A stretch of 29,751 nt of DNA, taken from positions 1-29,751 of the forward strand of contig JAGVOC010000237.1 in assembly GCA_020052975.1 (NCBI GenBank). Direction: 5' to 3'. Origin of the DNA: Desulfobacterales bacterium (GTDB lineage Bacteria; Desulfobacterota; Desulfobacteria; Desulfobacterales; RPRI01). Below are positions 7,684 to 14,499 of this stretch, piece by piece (position 1 is the first letter of the stretch; each line of letters opens with the position of its first letter). A model generated the notes under the pieces. That model worked only from the letters and a program-made list of their open reading frames with translations. It had not been told where the DNA came from and ran no database searches. The position numbers and the translations under genes are program-made.

Positions 7684-7787
7684 GACCGTAGGGAATAGGG
7701 TCTGTTTCTAATTTGCTCGCTAACCCCGCCGCAAGCAGCGGTGATTGCGCTCGCTGTTTCGGTTCATACAAAAGTTCAGGAGAATAT

Positions 7788-8291
7788 ATGAAATTAACGC
7801 CTCTAGACATCATTCAGCGCCAGTTTAAAACAAGTTTCAGGGGGTTCGATGTCCGGGAAGTAGACGCCTTTCTTGGCGATATGGCCGATGCTTTTCAGCT
7901 TTTACTCAATGAAAATGAGAAGCTGAAAAGCGACATAGACAGATTACATTGTGACATAAAAGAATACACCGAGCGTGAAGAGACTTTTAAAATTGCCCTG
8001 TTAAATTCCCAGAGTGTTATGGAGCAGATGAAAGAAAACGCTCAGAAATCCGCCGAATTAATTATTGCCGATGCCGAAGTAAAAGCTGAAAAAATCATAA
8101 GCAGGGCCAATAACAGACTGGTCAAGTTACAGGAGGAAATATCCGAGCTCAAACGCCAGCGAATGCAAATGGAGATCCAGCTTTCATCTGTAATTGAATC
8201 CTACTCCAGATTGCTTGAAATGAGCAGGGAAGAACAAAAAGCCATCGATGATGATGATTCAAAGATAAAACTGATGAAACAGCCTGCATAA
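7788..8291 (+). CDS. divIVA: DivIVA-domain coiled-coil protein
   Basis: Predicted DivIVA-family protein, which in other bacteria binds curved membrane at poles or septa and recruits partners. The 167-residue protein begins with the diagnostic N-terminal domain LTPLDIIQRQFKTSFRGFDV then REVDAFL, followed by a long coiled coil (about residues 30-155) rich in Glu, Lys and Leu. The start is the ATG at 7788, with AGGAG five bases upstream; the longer open frame from 7713 contains only repeat sequence. It stands between yggT and the pilT pair, so a role in polar placement of the pilus machine is conceivable, but that is inference. Confidence 0.88.
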   Translation: MKLTPLDIIQRQFKTSFRGFDVREVDAFLGDMADAFQLLLNENEKLKSDIDRLHCDIKEYTEREETFKIALLNSQSVMEQMKENAQKSAELIIADAEVKAEKIISRANNRLVKLQEEISELKRQRMQMEIQLSSVIESYSRLLEMSREEQKAIDDDDSKIKLMKQPA

Positions 8292-8328
8292 TAGATTTTA
8301 TGCTTTTCTTTCTGGTCCGCTTTTCTTT

Positions 8329-8388
8329 GAAGCTCCCCGCAGGAAGCTACGGGGAATCTTCGGCCGTAAAGACTTTTTATTTTTTTTT
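8329..8388 (+). terminator. Likely Rho-independent terminator after divIVA
   Basis: Stem GAAGCTCCCCG / CGGGGAATCTTC (8329-8361), then after eleven bases a T-rich tract (8373-8388). The hairpin is a variant of the one after yggT, so both genes end in the same repeat module. Confidence 0.6.
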
Positions 8389-8396
8389 GATTCGCT

Positions 8397-8435
8397 CGCA
8401 TTCTCCGCCGAAGGTCCGCCGCGGCGGAGAATGCG
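8397..8435 (+). repeat. 13-bp perfect inverted repeat upstream of pilT
   Basis: CGCATTCTCCGCC (8397-8409) and GGCGGAGAATGCG (8423-8435) pair perfectly around a 13-base loop. Downstream is GCGCTCGCTGTTTCGGTTCA, also found before divIVA (7747-7766). The hairpin and tag occur about 20-60 bases before the start codons of both genes. A shared regulatory module or a dispersed repeat are both possible. Confidence 0.55.
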
Positions 8436-8491
8436 CTCGCTGTTTCGGTTCAACTCGTATCAACAAAACTTAAATAATCAGGAGTTTTGCA

Positions 8492-9574
8492 ATGGCAAAG
8501 ATTGATGCTTTTTTCAAATTGATGAATGAACAGGGCGCTTCGGATCTTCATCTTGTTGCAGGTCAGCCTCCTGCGCTCAGAATAAGGGGAGACATTGAAA
8601 GAATCAAGTATAAGGTTCTTGACTCAGATACACTAAGAGGCATGATTTATGAAATAGCTCCTGAGGAGAAGGTCAAAAATTTTGAAGAAACCGGAGATGT
8701 GGATTTTGGCTATGAAATTCCGGGTCTTGCGCGCTACCGTGCAAACTTCTTCATGCAGAAATATGGCGTTGGAGCTGTTTTCAGGGAGATCCCCAGTTCA
8801 ATATCGACAGCGGAGCAGCTCGGGCTTCCTCCTGTAATATCGAAGCTTGCCCTTCTTCCGAGGGGGCTTGTGCTGGTAACAGGGCCAACCGGAAGCGGCA
8901 AGTCAACAACGCTCGCTGCAATAATTGATGTCGCAAACCGCCTGAGAAAAGACCATATAATTACTGTTGAAGATCCCATTGAATTTGTCCACCAGAGCCA
9001 GGGCTGCATAGTAAACCACAGGGAAGTAGGACTTCATACAAAGTCCTTCAGCGCAGCTCTCCGCGGCGCTCTTCGGGAAGACCCCGATATTATTTTAGTC
9101 GGCGAAATGCGCGACCTTGAAACCATATCACTTGCCATTGAAGCAGCATCTACGGGACACCTTGTTTTTGCAACTCTCCACACTTCAAGCGCAGCAAAAA
9201 CAGTAGACCGTATTATCGAAGTATTTCCTGCAAGCGAACAGGCGCAGATCCGCTCAACATTATCTGACGGAATCAGGGCTATAATTTCACAGGTTCTCTT
9301 TAAAAGAATAGATAAAAAGGGGCGGTGTCCCGCCCTCGAAATCCTTATCGGAACCCCCGCTGTCAGGAACCTGGTAAGGGAATCAAAAACTCACCAGCTT
9401 AATTCCATGATGCAGACAGGAAGAAAATACGGGATGCAGCTCCTTGATGACGCTATCATGGATTTATTCAACAGAGGCTGGATTTCCGCCGACGAAGCGT
9501 ATGCAAAAGCAAACGAAAAATCAAAGTTCAGGCCGCTTTTGAAGAATCCGCCTTCAGATTTCACAGACGCATAA
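8492..9574 (+). CDS. pilT: Type IV pilus retraction ATPase PilT
   Basis: Hexameric secretion-type ATPase that depolymerises type IV pili, giving twitching motility. The N-terminal domain begins near MNEQGASDLHLVAGQPPALR, a PilT hallmark. The ATPase core has Walker A GPTGSGKS (residues 131-138), the Asp box VEDPIEFVHQSQGC, Walker B region DPDIILVGEMRDLET and the His box HLVFATLHTSSA. Length is 360 residues. The ATG has AGGAG nine bases upstream. A second, divergent paralogue follows 19 bases downstream, as in pilT-pilU operons. No pilin or assembly genes are in the window. Confidence 0.93.
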   Translation: MAKIDAFFKLMNEQGASDLHLVAGQPPALRIRGDIERIKYKVLDSDTLRGMIYEIAPEEKVKNFEETGDVDFGYEIPGLARYRANFFMQKYGVGAVFREIPSSISTAEQLGLPPVISKLALLPRGLVLVTGPTGSGKSTTLAAIIDVANRLRKDHIITVEDPIEFVHQSQGCIVNHREVGLHTKSFSAALRGALREDPDIILVGEMRDLETISLAIEAASTGHLVFATLHTSSAAKTVDRIIEVFPASEQAQIRSTLSDGIRAIISQVLFKRIDKKGRCPALEILIGTPAVRNLVRESKTHQLNSMMQTGRKYGMQLLDDAIMDLFNRGWISADEAYAKANEKSKFRPLLKNPPSDFTDA

Positions 9575-9593
9575 TAAATTGTGAGGTCAAGCC

Positions 9594-10775
9594 ATGAGAA
9601 AACAGGAAATAGATCATATCTTAACAAAGATGCTCGATGCCCATCAATACGTATCAGACCTTAACCTGACCACGGGCAAACCGATGCAGGTCGAAAGCGC
9701 CGGCCAGCTTGTAAGCGTTGACATGACTCCAGAGTTTGAATCCCTGTCCCCTTTTCAGACTGAAGTATTTGCATTAAACCTCATCAATCAGGACCGCCGG
9801 TTAACTGAAGTACTGTTGAAAGAAGGATCATGCGATCTGTCTTACAGCCTTCCCGGCAAAGCTCGTTTCAGGGTAAATGTTTTCTCCCAATCCGGAAATT
9901 ATTCAATTGTTTTGCGGCGCCTCGAGTCCAGAATACCGACCATTAAGGGGATGAACCTTCCGGATGTTTTTTTTAAAATTACCCAGGAAAAAAATGGCGT
10001 TGTTTTCGTAACAGGTGCAACCGGTTCAGGAAAAACGACCTCCCTTGCTACTATTCTTGACCAGATAAATGAAACCAAGTCGGTTCATGTTGTAACCCTC
10101 GAAGATCCTATTGAATACCAGCATCCACATAAAAAATCGACATTCAATCAGCGTGAGCTTGGCATTGACTTCGATACATATGCAACCGGTTTGAGGGCTG
10201 CCTTGAGGCAGGCTCCCAAGGTTATCCTGGTTGGAGAAATGCGCGACAGGGAAAGTGTCGAAATCGGATTAAGCGCTGCTGAAACAGGACATCTTGTTCT
10301 TTCAACACTTCACACTGTGGATGCGGGTCAAACCATTAACCGCATACTCGGCATGTTCAGCGCTGAAGAAGAAAACCAGATAAGAATACGCCTTTCCGAT
10401 ACAGTGCGCTGGGTAGTCTGCCAGAGGCTGCTTCCAAAAGTTGGCGGAGGCCGGGTTGCGTCATTTGAAATCCTTGGAATGAATTTAAGAGTTAAAGAAA
10501 TCATTTTACACGGTGAATCCGAAGGAAAATCATATTACGAAATCATGCAGGCAGGAAGAGCCTTCGGAATGACGACGTTCGACGATTATATCACCGACCT
10601 TTATGCTAAAGGAGAGATAACCGAAGAGACAGCTCTTTCCTATGCTTCGCGCAAAGGCGTTATAGGCCGCGGCATAGATTCAGTTAAAAGCTCAAGAGGA
10701 GAGGCGACAACCGATATAGGCGAAGGCGAACTTGAGCTTGACAAAAATTATGGGAAAGACGGGAAGAAACGTTAG
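9594..10775 (+). CDS. Second PilT/PilU-family ATPase
   Basis: A 393-residue paralogue of the upstream PilT, probably the PilU-like helper of pilus retraction. It has Walker A GATGSGKT (residues 141-148), Asp box LEDPIEYQHPHKKS, Walker B region APKVILVGEMRDRES and His box HLVLSTLHTVDAGQT. It differs from PilT in a longer N-terminus (residues 1-55) where the ASDLHL motif has become VSDLNLTTGKPM, and in a charged C-terminal tail of about 30 residues. GAGG lies nine bases before the ATG. Whether it hydrolyses ATP alone or only with PilT cannot be told. Confidence 0.88.
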   Translation: MRKQEIDHILTKMLDAHQYVSDLNLTTGKPMQVESAGQLVSVDMTPEFESLSPFQTEVFALNLINQDRRLTEVLLKEGSCDLSYSLPGKARFRVNVFSQSGNYSIVLRRLESRIPTIKGMNLPDVFFKITQEKNGVVFVTGATGSGKTTSLATILDQINETKSVHVVTLEDPIEYQHPHKKSTFNQRELGIDFDTYATGLRAALRQAPKVILVGEMRDRESVEIGLSAAETGHLVLSTLHTVDAGQTINRILGMFSAEEENQIRIRLSDTVRWVVCQRLLPKVGGGRVASFEILGMNLRVKEIILHGESEGKSYYEIMQAGRAFGMTTFDDYITDLYAKGEITEETALSYASRKGVIGRGIDSVKSSRGEATTDIGEGELELDKNYGKDGKKR

Positions 10776-10789
10776 TTGGTGAACCAGGA

Positions 10790-10850
10790 TTCGAGGGTTC
10801 AAGGGTTCGAGGATTCGAGTGAAAAATCCTCCTGAGGAGGAAAGGGTTCG
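10790..10850 (+). repeat. GGATTCGAGGGTTC-type array
   Basis: Several tandem variants of GATTCGAGGGTTCAAGG, interrupted by a small palindrome TCCTCCTGAGGAGGA. Same family as the arrays at 4206-4385 and 11878-11920. With the MITE next to it, it fills the 281-base gap between the second PilT-like gene and the zinc-ribbon gene. Confidence 0.6.
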
Positions 10851-10886
10851 AGTGCCGCGAAGTGATGAACGGAAACGAATGATCGT

Positions 10887-11028
10887 AAGAGCTTTGAAGA
10901 ACGTCCAATTTTGCTCAAGTTCAAGGAAGGCGAGAATTTTAACCACAGGAATACATTGAGTATTTCGAGGATTAAAATTTGAGCCTGACGATGAAATCGG
11001 GCAAAAGAGGGCGTTATGCAAAGCTCTC
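10887..11028 (+). mobile_element. 142-bp MITE, copy 2
   Basis: Same element and orientation as copy 1. Ends are AAGAGCTTTG and CAAAGCTCTC (one mismatch at the outermost base). The perfect 5-bp target duplication is ATCGT (10882-10886 and 11029-11033). It lies directly upstream of the zinc-ribbon gene, so that gene's promoter is either inside the element or was separated from the gene by it. Confidence 0.87.
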
Positions 11029-11056
11029 ATCGTAAGGGAGGCTTGTTAAAGAGACT

Positions 11057-11740
11057 ATGGATATCACCTGCGATAAATGTAAAAGCAAGTTCAGGTTCCC
11101 GGATGAAAAAATTCCTGCCGGGCTTGATTCTGTCCCCTGCCCCAAATGCAAAAACAGGATAGTCCTGAGCGCCGGTCAAAAACCCGGAGAGTTAAGTCTG
11201 AAAGAAGAGCCCGCCGGTCATTCTAATAGTGAGGATCTTTCTTTTGATGAAGCCCCATTGTCGGACCCATACGATGCTTCAGACAAGCCATTCGATTTTG
11301 TAGAGGAGGAAGGTAAAACAGCCCTTGTCTGTGAATCTGACCCTGAATGTAAAAAAATAATTATTGAAGCATTGCATCTCATGGAATTCAACATTACCGA
11401 GGCAGGCAACTCAAGGGACGTGCTTAAAAGAATGCGTTATCATGTATATGACCTGATTGTCCTGAATGAAAAATTTGATAATACCAATTCTGACTTAAAT
11501 CCGATCATGATGGCCATAGATCGCCTTCCAATATCTACCAGGCGTAATATTTTCGTAGCACTAATAAGCGACAGATTCCTCACAATGGATAACATGACGG
11601 CATTTCAAAAAAGCGTCAATATTATAATAAATACCAAGAATATGGAAGATTTCGGCAAGATATTGAACCGCGGAATAACCGACCACGAGTATTTTTACAG
11701 GGTTTTCAAGGAAACCATGAAAAAGCTCGGACGGGCATAA
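11057..11740 (+). CDS. MJ0042-type zinc-ribbon protein with pseudo-receiver domain
   Basis: A 227-residue two-domain protein. Residues 1-37 are an MJ0042-type zinc ribbon with two cysteine pairs (Cys5/Cys8 and Cys28/Cys31). An acidic low-complexity linker follows (about 45-85). The C-terminal domain (about 90-227) starts KTALVCESDPECKKIIIEAL and continues VYDLIVLNEKF, the shape of a response-regulator receiver. The usual phosphorylated aspartate at the end of strand 3 is replaced by asparagine (VLNEKF), so phosphorylation is unlikely. In delta-proteobacteria such zinc ribbons head many signalling proteins. It may relate to the pili genes upstream, but its function is not known. The nearest Shine-Dalgarno-like sequence, GGGAGG, is 15 bases away. 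Confidence 0.75.
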   Translation: MDITCDKCKSKFRFPDEKIPAGLDSVPCPKCKNRIVLSAGQKPGELSLKEEPAGHSNSEDLSFDEAPLSDPYDASDKPFDFVEEEGKTALVCESDPECKKIIIEALHLMEFNITEAGNSRDVLKRMRYHVYDLIVLNEKFDNTNSDLNPIMMAIDRLPISTRRNIFVALISDRFLTMDNMTAFQKSVNIIINTKNMEDFGKILNRGITDHEYFYRVFKETMKKLGRA

Positions 11741-11757
11741 TATTGATGGACTCGTAA
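11740..11757 (+). repeat. 18-nt exact copy of the thioesterase 3' end
   Basis: The 18 bases ATATTGATGGACTCGTAA directly after the zinc-ribbon gene equal 25830-25847, the last codons and stop of the intact thioesterase gene. Together with the broken 5' copy at 12606 this suggests debris of an old duplication. The rest of the gap (11758-12022) holds another GGATTCAAGGGG-type array (11878-11920) and nothing else that I can see. Confidence 0.4.
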
Positions 11758-12022
11758 TAAGTCAAAATTCAGACGGACATGTATTCCCAATACTAAAATA
11801 TTTGATCCTCTATTCCCTATAAATTATGGCTGCAGGGGAATAACATATGAATCATCTCCAGATTAGTTGATGGAATAGGAGGATTCAAGGGGTTAAGGAT
11901 TCCAGTGTCCAAGTGAAATACTTAGGAAATTGAAGAACCCTGCAGCAAGACTACGGTAATCCCGGTCTTTGCCGCTCAGCCAACAGGCTCAATCGTCAGA
12001 CATTATATCGGGAGGTTAAATT

Positions 12023-12604
12023 ATGCGAACAAGATTATTGTCTTTCACGCTGATATTTGCGTTTGTTATGGTCGCCTCATGCGCATCTCTTGAAACCAGG
12101 ACAGGCCGTGCGGCATATGTGCGTGGTGACTATCAATCAGCAATAAGAGAACTTGCTCCTTTTGCGGAACAAGGCAATGCGGAAGCACAATATCTGTTAG
12201 GAGCATCATATGCAAACGCAAGTCCGCCGGAGCAGGACTATTTCCAGGCGGAAAGATGGCTCCAGGCTGCTGCAGAACAAGGGCATGCGGATGCCATGGT
12301 AGATATAGCGAAGCTCAACCTTTTTTATAAAAATGAAAGGGATGTGCAAAAGGCGATTTCCTGGTACATAAAAGCTGCAGACCGGGGAAATCCGGAGGCA
12401 CAGTTCATGACTGGAACATATTACTTCTCTGAAGATGCGGGTGCTGAAAAAGATAATGTTAAGGCTTACATGTGGTGGCTCCTGTCAGCATCTAAAGGAC
12501 ATCAATTAGCAAAGATGATGCTTGAAAAAAGCCTGGTTAAGATTTCACCCGATGAAGTTCAAAAAGCTGAGCAGCTTGCAAAAGAATGGAAGGCTGTCAA
12601 ATAA
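12023..12604 (+). CDS. Sel1-repeat lipoprotein
   Basis: Predicted envelope lipoprotein of 193 residues built of Sel1-type (TPR-like) repeats, a scaffold for protein-protein contacts. The signal peptide ends in VASC, with acylated Cys20. Repeats are visible as GDYQSAIRELAPFAEQGNAE / AQYLLGASY, DYFQAERWLQAAAEQGHADA, DVQKAISWYIKAADRGNPEA and DNVKAYMWWLLSASKGHQLA. GGGAGG lies seven bases before the ATG. The last few codons of this gene (from 12586) are already part of a block duplicated at 25411, so the gene and the thioesterase fragment behind it share a history. Partner and function unknown. Confidence 0.85.
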   Translation: MRTRLLSFTLIFAFVMVASCASLETRTGRAAYVRGDYQSAIRELAPFAEQGNAEAQYLLGASYANASPPEQDYFQAERWLQAAAEQGHADAMVDIAKLNLFYKNERDVQKAISWYIKAADRGNPEAQFMTGTYYFSEDAGAEKDNVKAYMWWLLSASKGHQLAKMMLEKSLVKISPDEVQKAEQLAKEWKAVK

Positions 12605-12605
12605 T

Positions 12606-12748
12606 ATGGAATTATCATCAGAACTTCAGGAGCAGATACTGCAAGGATAAAAAAAGATCCCGATAGTTGATACGCTGCAAATCGAAATCGTTTCCCTTTC
12701 CGATGGGTATTGCGAAACTATCGTCCCAAGGAAGTTATGTTATGATGG
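12606..12748 (+). pseudogene. Truncated, frameshifted thioesterase copy
   Basis: About 143 bases roughly 90% identical to the first 48 codons of the intact thioesterase at 25431 (homology begins at 12586/25411). One base is missing near 12638 (ATACTGCAAGG against ATACTTGCAAGG), which brings an early TAA. Homology stops abruptly after the codons for CYDG, so the hotdog core is gone. In the repaired frame it reads KIPIVDTLQIEIVSLSDGYC then ETIVPRKLCYDG. Confidence 0.8.
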
Positions 12749-12858
12749 AAGATTTCCACTCTTCAATGTTTTGGGTATCCGGAATGTTTGGATTATCAAT
12801 GTTTGTAGCCGGCCTGATAGCTATTAAGGTTTATCCAAAAATTTTTCCCATTGAATAG
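12742..12858 (+). CDS. Tiny membrane ORF at the pseudogene edge
   Basis: A 38-codon ORF: MMEDFHSSMFWVSGMFGLSM followed by FVAGLIAIKVYPKIFPIE. One membrane helix spans about residues 10-30. AAGGAAG lies seven bases before the first ATG. Both the ribosome site and the ATGATGG start lie inside the broken thioesterase copy, where the intact gene reads GAGAAAG and ACGACGG; a few substitutions therefore created a translation start exactly where the homology ends. It may be a real small membrane protein fused to a new start, or chance. No family recognised. Confidence 0.4.
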   Translation: MMEDFHSSMFWVSGMFGLSMFVAGLIAIKVYPKIFPIE

Positions 12859-12980
12859 GTCTTGATTGCTCATTGACAAAACAACGCCCCATATGGGTTA
12901 GATTCATGGAATAGAATTATTCAATCTCAGGACGATCTTTGATTTTTTGGGACGAAGAAACTTCAGAAATAAAGAGTCCC

Positions 12981-13058
12981 GTACTTCCTCCCCCGCACAG
13001 AGAGCTTGAAACAGCCCGACGGCGGATGAGGGAGGTAAAAAATGCTCACACACAATGA
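12981..13058 (+). pseudogene. C-terminal remnant of a HigB-type toxin
   Basis: In the frame ending with TGA at 13056-13058 the sequence reads PPPHRELETARRRMREVKNA, then HTQ. This matches the usual end of RelE/HigB-family toxins (the TPxREIExARRRMxE block). The N-terminal 80 or so residues of a toxin are absent upstream. It overlaps the antitoxin start by 17 bases, the usual higB-higA arrangement. So the toxin has been cut away and the antitoxin kept. Confidence 0.6.
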
Positions 13059-13389
13059 ACTTAAGGCTCGCGCTCTCGATCGTGCAGACGTTAAGGCCGA
13101 ATATGTCCGGCTTGATGAGGAGTTTAACCTTCTCGATCAGTTTCTGAAGGCACGCACGACTGCCGGCATTACGCAGGCGGAGGTTGCCGAACGCATCGGC
13201 ACAACTCAGTCCGCGGTAGCACGCATGGAATCCGGGAGCGGAAAGCACTCACCATCACTTGCCACATTGCAAAAATATGCTGATGCTCTCGGTTGTCGCC
13301 TTGAGTTGCGGTTGGTCAATCAAGCTATTAAGTCTGGCGGTCTGACAAAACAGTCAACCGGGCGCGCAAAAAAACTGCGCATCGGTTAG
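13042..13389 (+). CDS. higA: HigA-type XRE antitoxin
   Basis: DNA-binding antitoxin of 115 residues. The helix-turn-helix lies at about residues 40-75: TTAGITQAEVAERIGTTQSA then VARMESG, followed by LATLQKYADALGCRLELRLV, a typical HigA/XRE layout. GGGAGG lies six bases upstream of the ATG. The toxin gene that should precede it is reduced to a C-terminal scrap, so this is probably an orphan antitoxin that could repress its own promoter or neutralise a toxin encoded elsewhere. The basic tail KQSTGRAKKLRIG is unremarkable. Confidence 0.85.
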   Translation: MLTHNELKARALDRADVKAEYVRLDEEFNLLDQFLKARTTAGITQAEVAERIGTTQSAVARMESGSGKHSPSLATLQKYADALGCRLELRLVNQAIKSGGLTKQSTGRAKKLRIG

Positions 13390-13397
13390 CTTTATCT

Positions 13398-13622
13398 TGT
13401 GTGCCGGTTATGGCACTCAGACATCGGGGTGACTATCGGCAGGCGGAAAGTCCCCAAATCGTGTGTTTGTTTGGCCGAAGGATAGGTAAAGAGCAAGGGC
13501 GTCATCAAGAGATGGTATCTGGAGGCGAAGCGCCGCGGAAGGCTTCCCGAAGGTAAGTTTAAATAACGAGAACGTTCTTTCAATTACAGGGAGCGAGGAA
13601 ACTTCAGAAGTAAAGGGCGTTC
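13398..13622 (+). repeat. ~225-bp direct repeat with RNA-like core, copy 1
   Basis: About 88% identical to 14238-14463. The first 63 bases are the most conserved, with two differences, one in a loop and one in a linker. They fold into GTGCC-loop-GGCAC (13401-13417) and then GGGGTGACT...AGTCCCC with a bulge. Further on come small palindromes (GGCGAAGCGCC, GGAAGGCTTCC, GAACGTTC), and it ends near ACTTCAGAAGT. No long open frame is shared by the two copies. The region may be a structured non-coding RNA. It fills most of the gap between higA and the DUF4160 gene. Confidence 0.75.
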
Positions 13623-13668
13623 CGGACTCGTTTTTAAACATCGTTATGCGAAAGGATTGAAGATTATT

Positions 13669-13935
13669 ATGCCTACAATTTCGATGTTTTACGGTATAAT
13701 TATTCGGATGTACTTCGCTCCGGGCGAGCATAGTCCGCCTCATTTTCACGTTTACTACAACGAGTTCAAGGCGACTGTTGATATCCGCACCTGCGAAGTA
13801 TTGACCGGTGATCTGCCGAAGAGACAGGCTAAATTGGTGCTGGCATGGGCTGAACTACATCAGGAGGAACTGATGGCGAATTGGAAGCTGGTCATGAATG
13901 GAGAGGAACCATTCAAAATCCAGCCGCTGCAATAG
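13669..13935 (+). CDS. DUF4160 protein (putative toxin-antitoxin partner)
   Basis: An 88-residue protein of the DUF4160 family, recognised by MPTISMFYGIIIRMYFAPGE followed by HSPPHFHVYY, and by the later GDLPKRQAKLVLAWAELHQE. The family is small, cytoplasmic, has invariant histidines, and nearly always sits beside a DUF2442 gene as here. The pair is widely suspected to be a toxin-antitoxin module, but I know of no settled mechanism. The ATG at 13669 matches the usual family start; a TTG four codons upstream is also open. The pair lies between two ~225-bp direct repeats, which makes it an excisable or transferred unit. Confidence 0.85.
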   Translation: MPTISMFYGIIIRMYFAPGEHSPPHFHVYYNEFKATVDIRTCEVLTGDLPKRQAKLVLAWAELHQEELMANWKLVMNGEEPFKIQPLQ

Positions 13936-13944
13936 GAGGATTTT

Positions 13945-14190
13945 ATGTATCCGTCCGTCTGTGAGGTAACAACTAATAGGGATTTTTCTCTCAACATCGT
14001 TCTCGATACTGGCGAGAAGAGATTTCTTGATATGAAGCCCTATTTGGACTTTGGAGTGTTCAAAAAACTCCGCGACTACGAGAGATTCAAGCGTGCAAGA
14101 GTGGCATTTGACACAATCGAATGGGATGAAGGCGTGGACCTTGATCCTGAATTCATCTACAAAAAAAGCGAGCCAATAAAGGCAGCATAA
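13945..14190 (+). CDS. DUF2442 protein
   Basis: An 81-residue protein of the DUF2442 family, the usual partner of DUF4160. The signature is visible as LNIVLDTGEKRFLDMKPYLD, then GVFKKLRD and the C-terminal DTIEWDEGVDLDPEFIY. AGGAGG lies six bases before the ATG and the gap to the DUF4160 gene is 9 bases, so the two are one operon. It may act as antitoxin or DNA-binding partner; that is inference from the pairing only. Confidence 0.88.
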   Translation: MYPSVCEVTTNRDFSLNIVLDTGEKRFLDMKPYLDFGVFKKLRDYERFKRARVAFDTIEWDEGVDLDPEFIYKKSEPIKAA

Positions 14191-14237
14191 CATGCGCTTC
14201 GAGGAACGATCGTACCTCGCGGCCTGTGAGGCGCTCG

Positions 14238-14463
14238 TGTGTGCCGGGTATGGCACTCAGATATCGGGGTGACTATCGGCAGGCGGAAAGTCCCCAAATC
14301 AGGTATTTGTTGGGCCGAAGGTTAGGAGAAGGGCAAGGGCATCATCACGAGAGTGTATCTGGAGGCGAAGCGCAGCGGAAGGCTTCCCGAAAGTATGTTT
14401 TAATAATGATAACGTTCTTTCATTTACGGGGGGGCGGAGAAACTTCGGAAGTAACGGGTTCGG
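14238..14463 (+). repeat. ~225-bp direct repeat with RNA-like core, copy 2
   Basis: Second copy of the repeat at 13398-13622 (offset 840 bases for most of its length), keeping both 5' stems intact. Upstream of the TGTGTGCC start the two copies are unrelated, so the left boundary is sharp. The remainder of the 558-base gap (14464-14748) holds a TTGACA box at 14494 and otherwise nothing that I recognise. Confidence 0.75.
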
Positions 14464-14493
14464 GGTTCGCTCTCCTAACCCACTGAAAATTCA

Positions 14494-14499
14494 TTGACA
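14494..14499 (+). promoter_or_regulatory. Possible -35 box (TTGACA)
   Basis: TCATTGACAAA is shared with 12871-12881, upstream of the higBA remnant. Both may be promoters of toxin-antitoxin type genes. A convincing -10 box at 16-18 bases is not visible in either. Confidence 0.3.

Noticed and set aside
7713..7787. Longer start for the DivIVA protein
   Set aside because: The extension is encoded by the repeat module and lacks a ribosome site; the ATG at 7788 has AGGAG at good spacing and begins at the family start.
12873..12903. Full promoter upstream of the higBA remnant
   Set aside because: TTGACA is perfect, but no -10 box occurs at 16-18 bases; only TTAGAT at 19, so it was not listed as a promoter.
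14226..14486. An 86-codon frame through direct-repeat copy 2
   Set aside because: The equivalent frame in copy 1 is interrupted after about 45 codons and substitutions do not favour synonymous sites; an RNA or DNA element explains it better.
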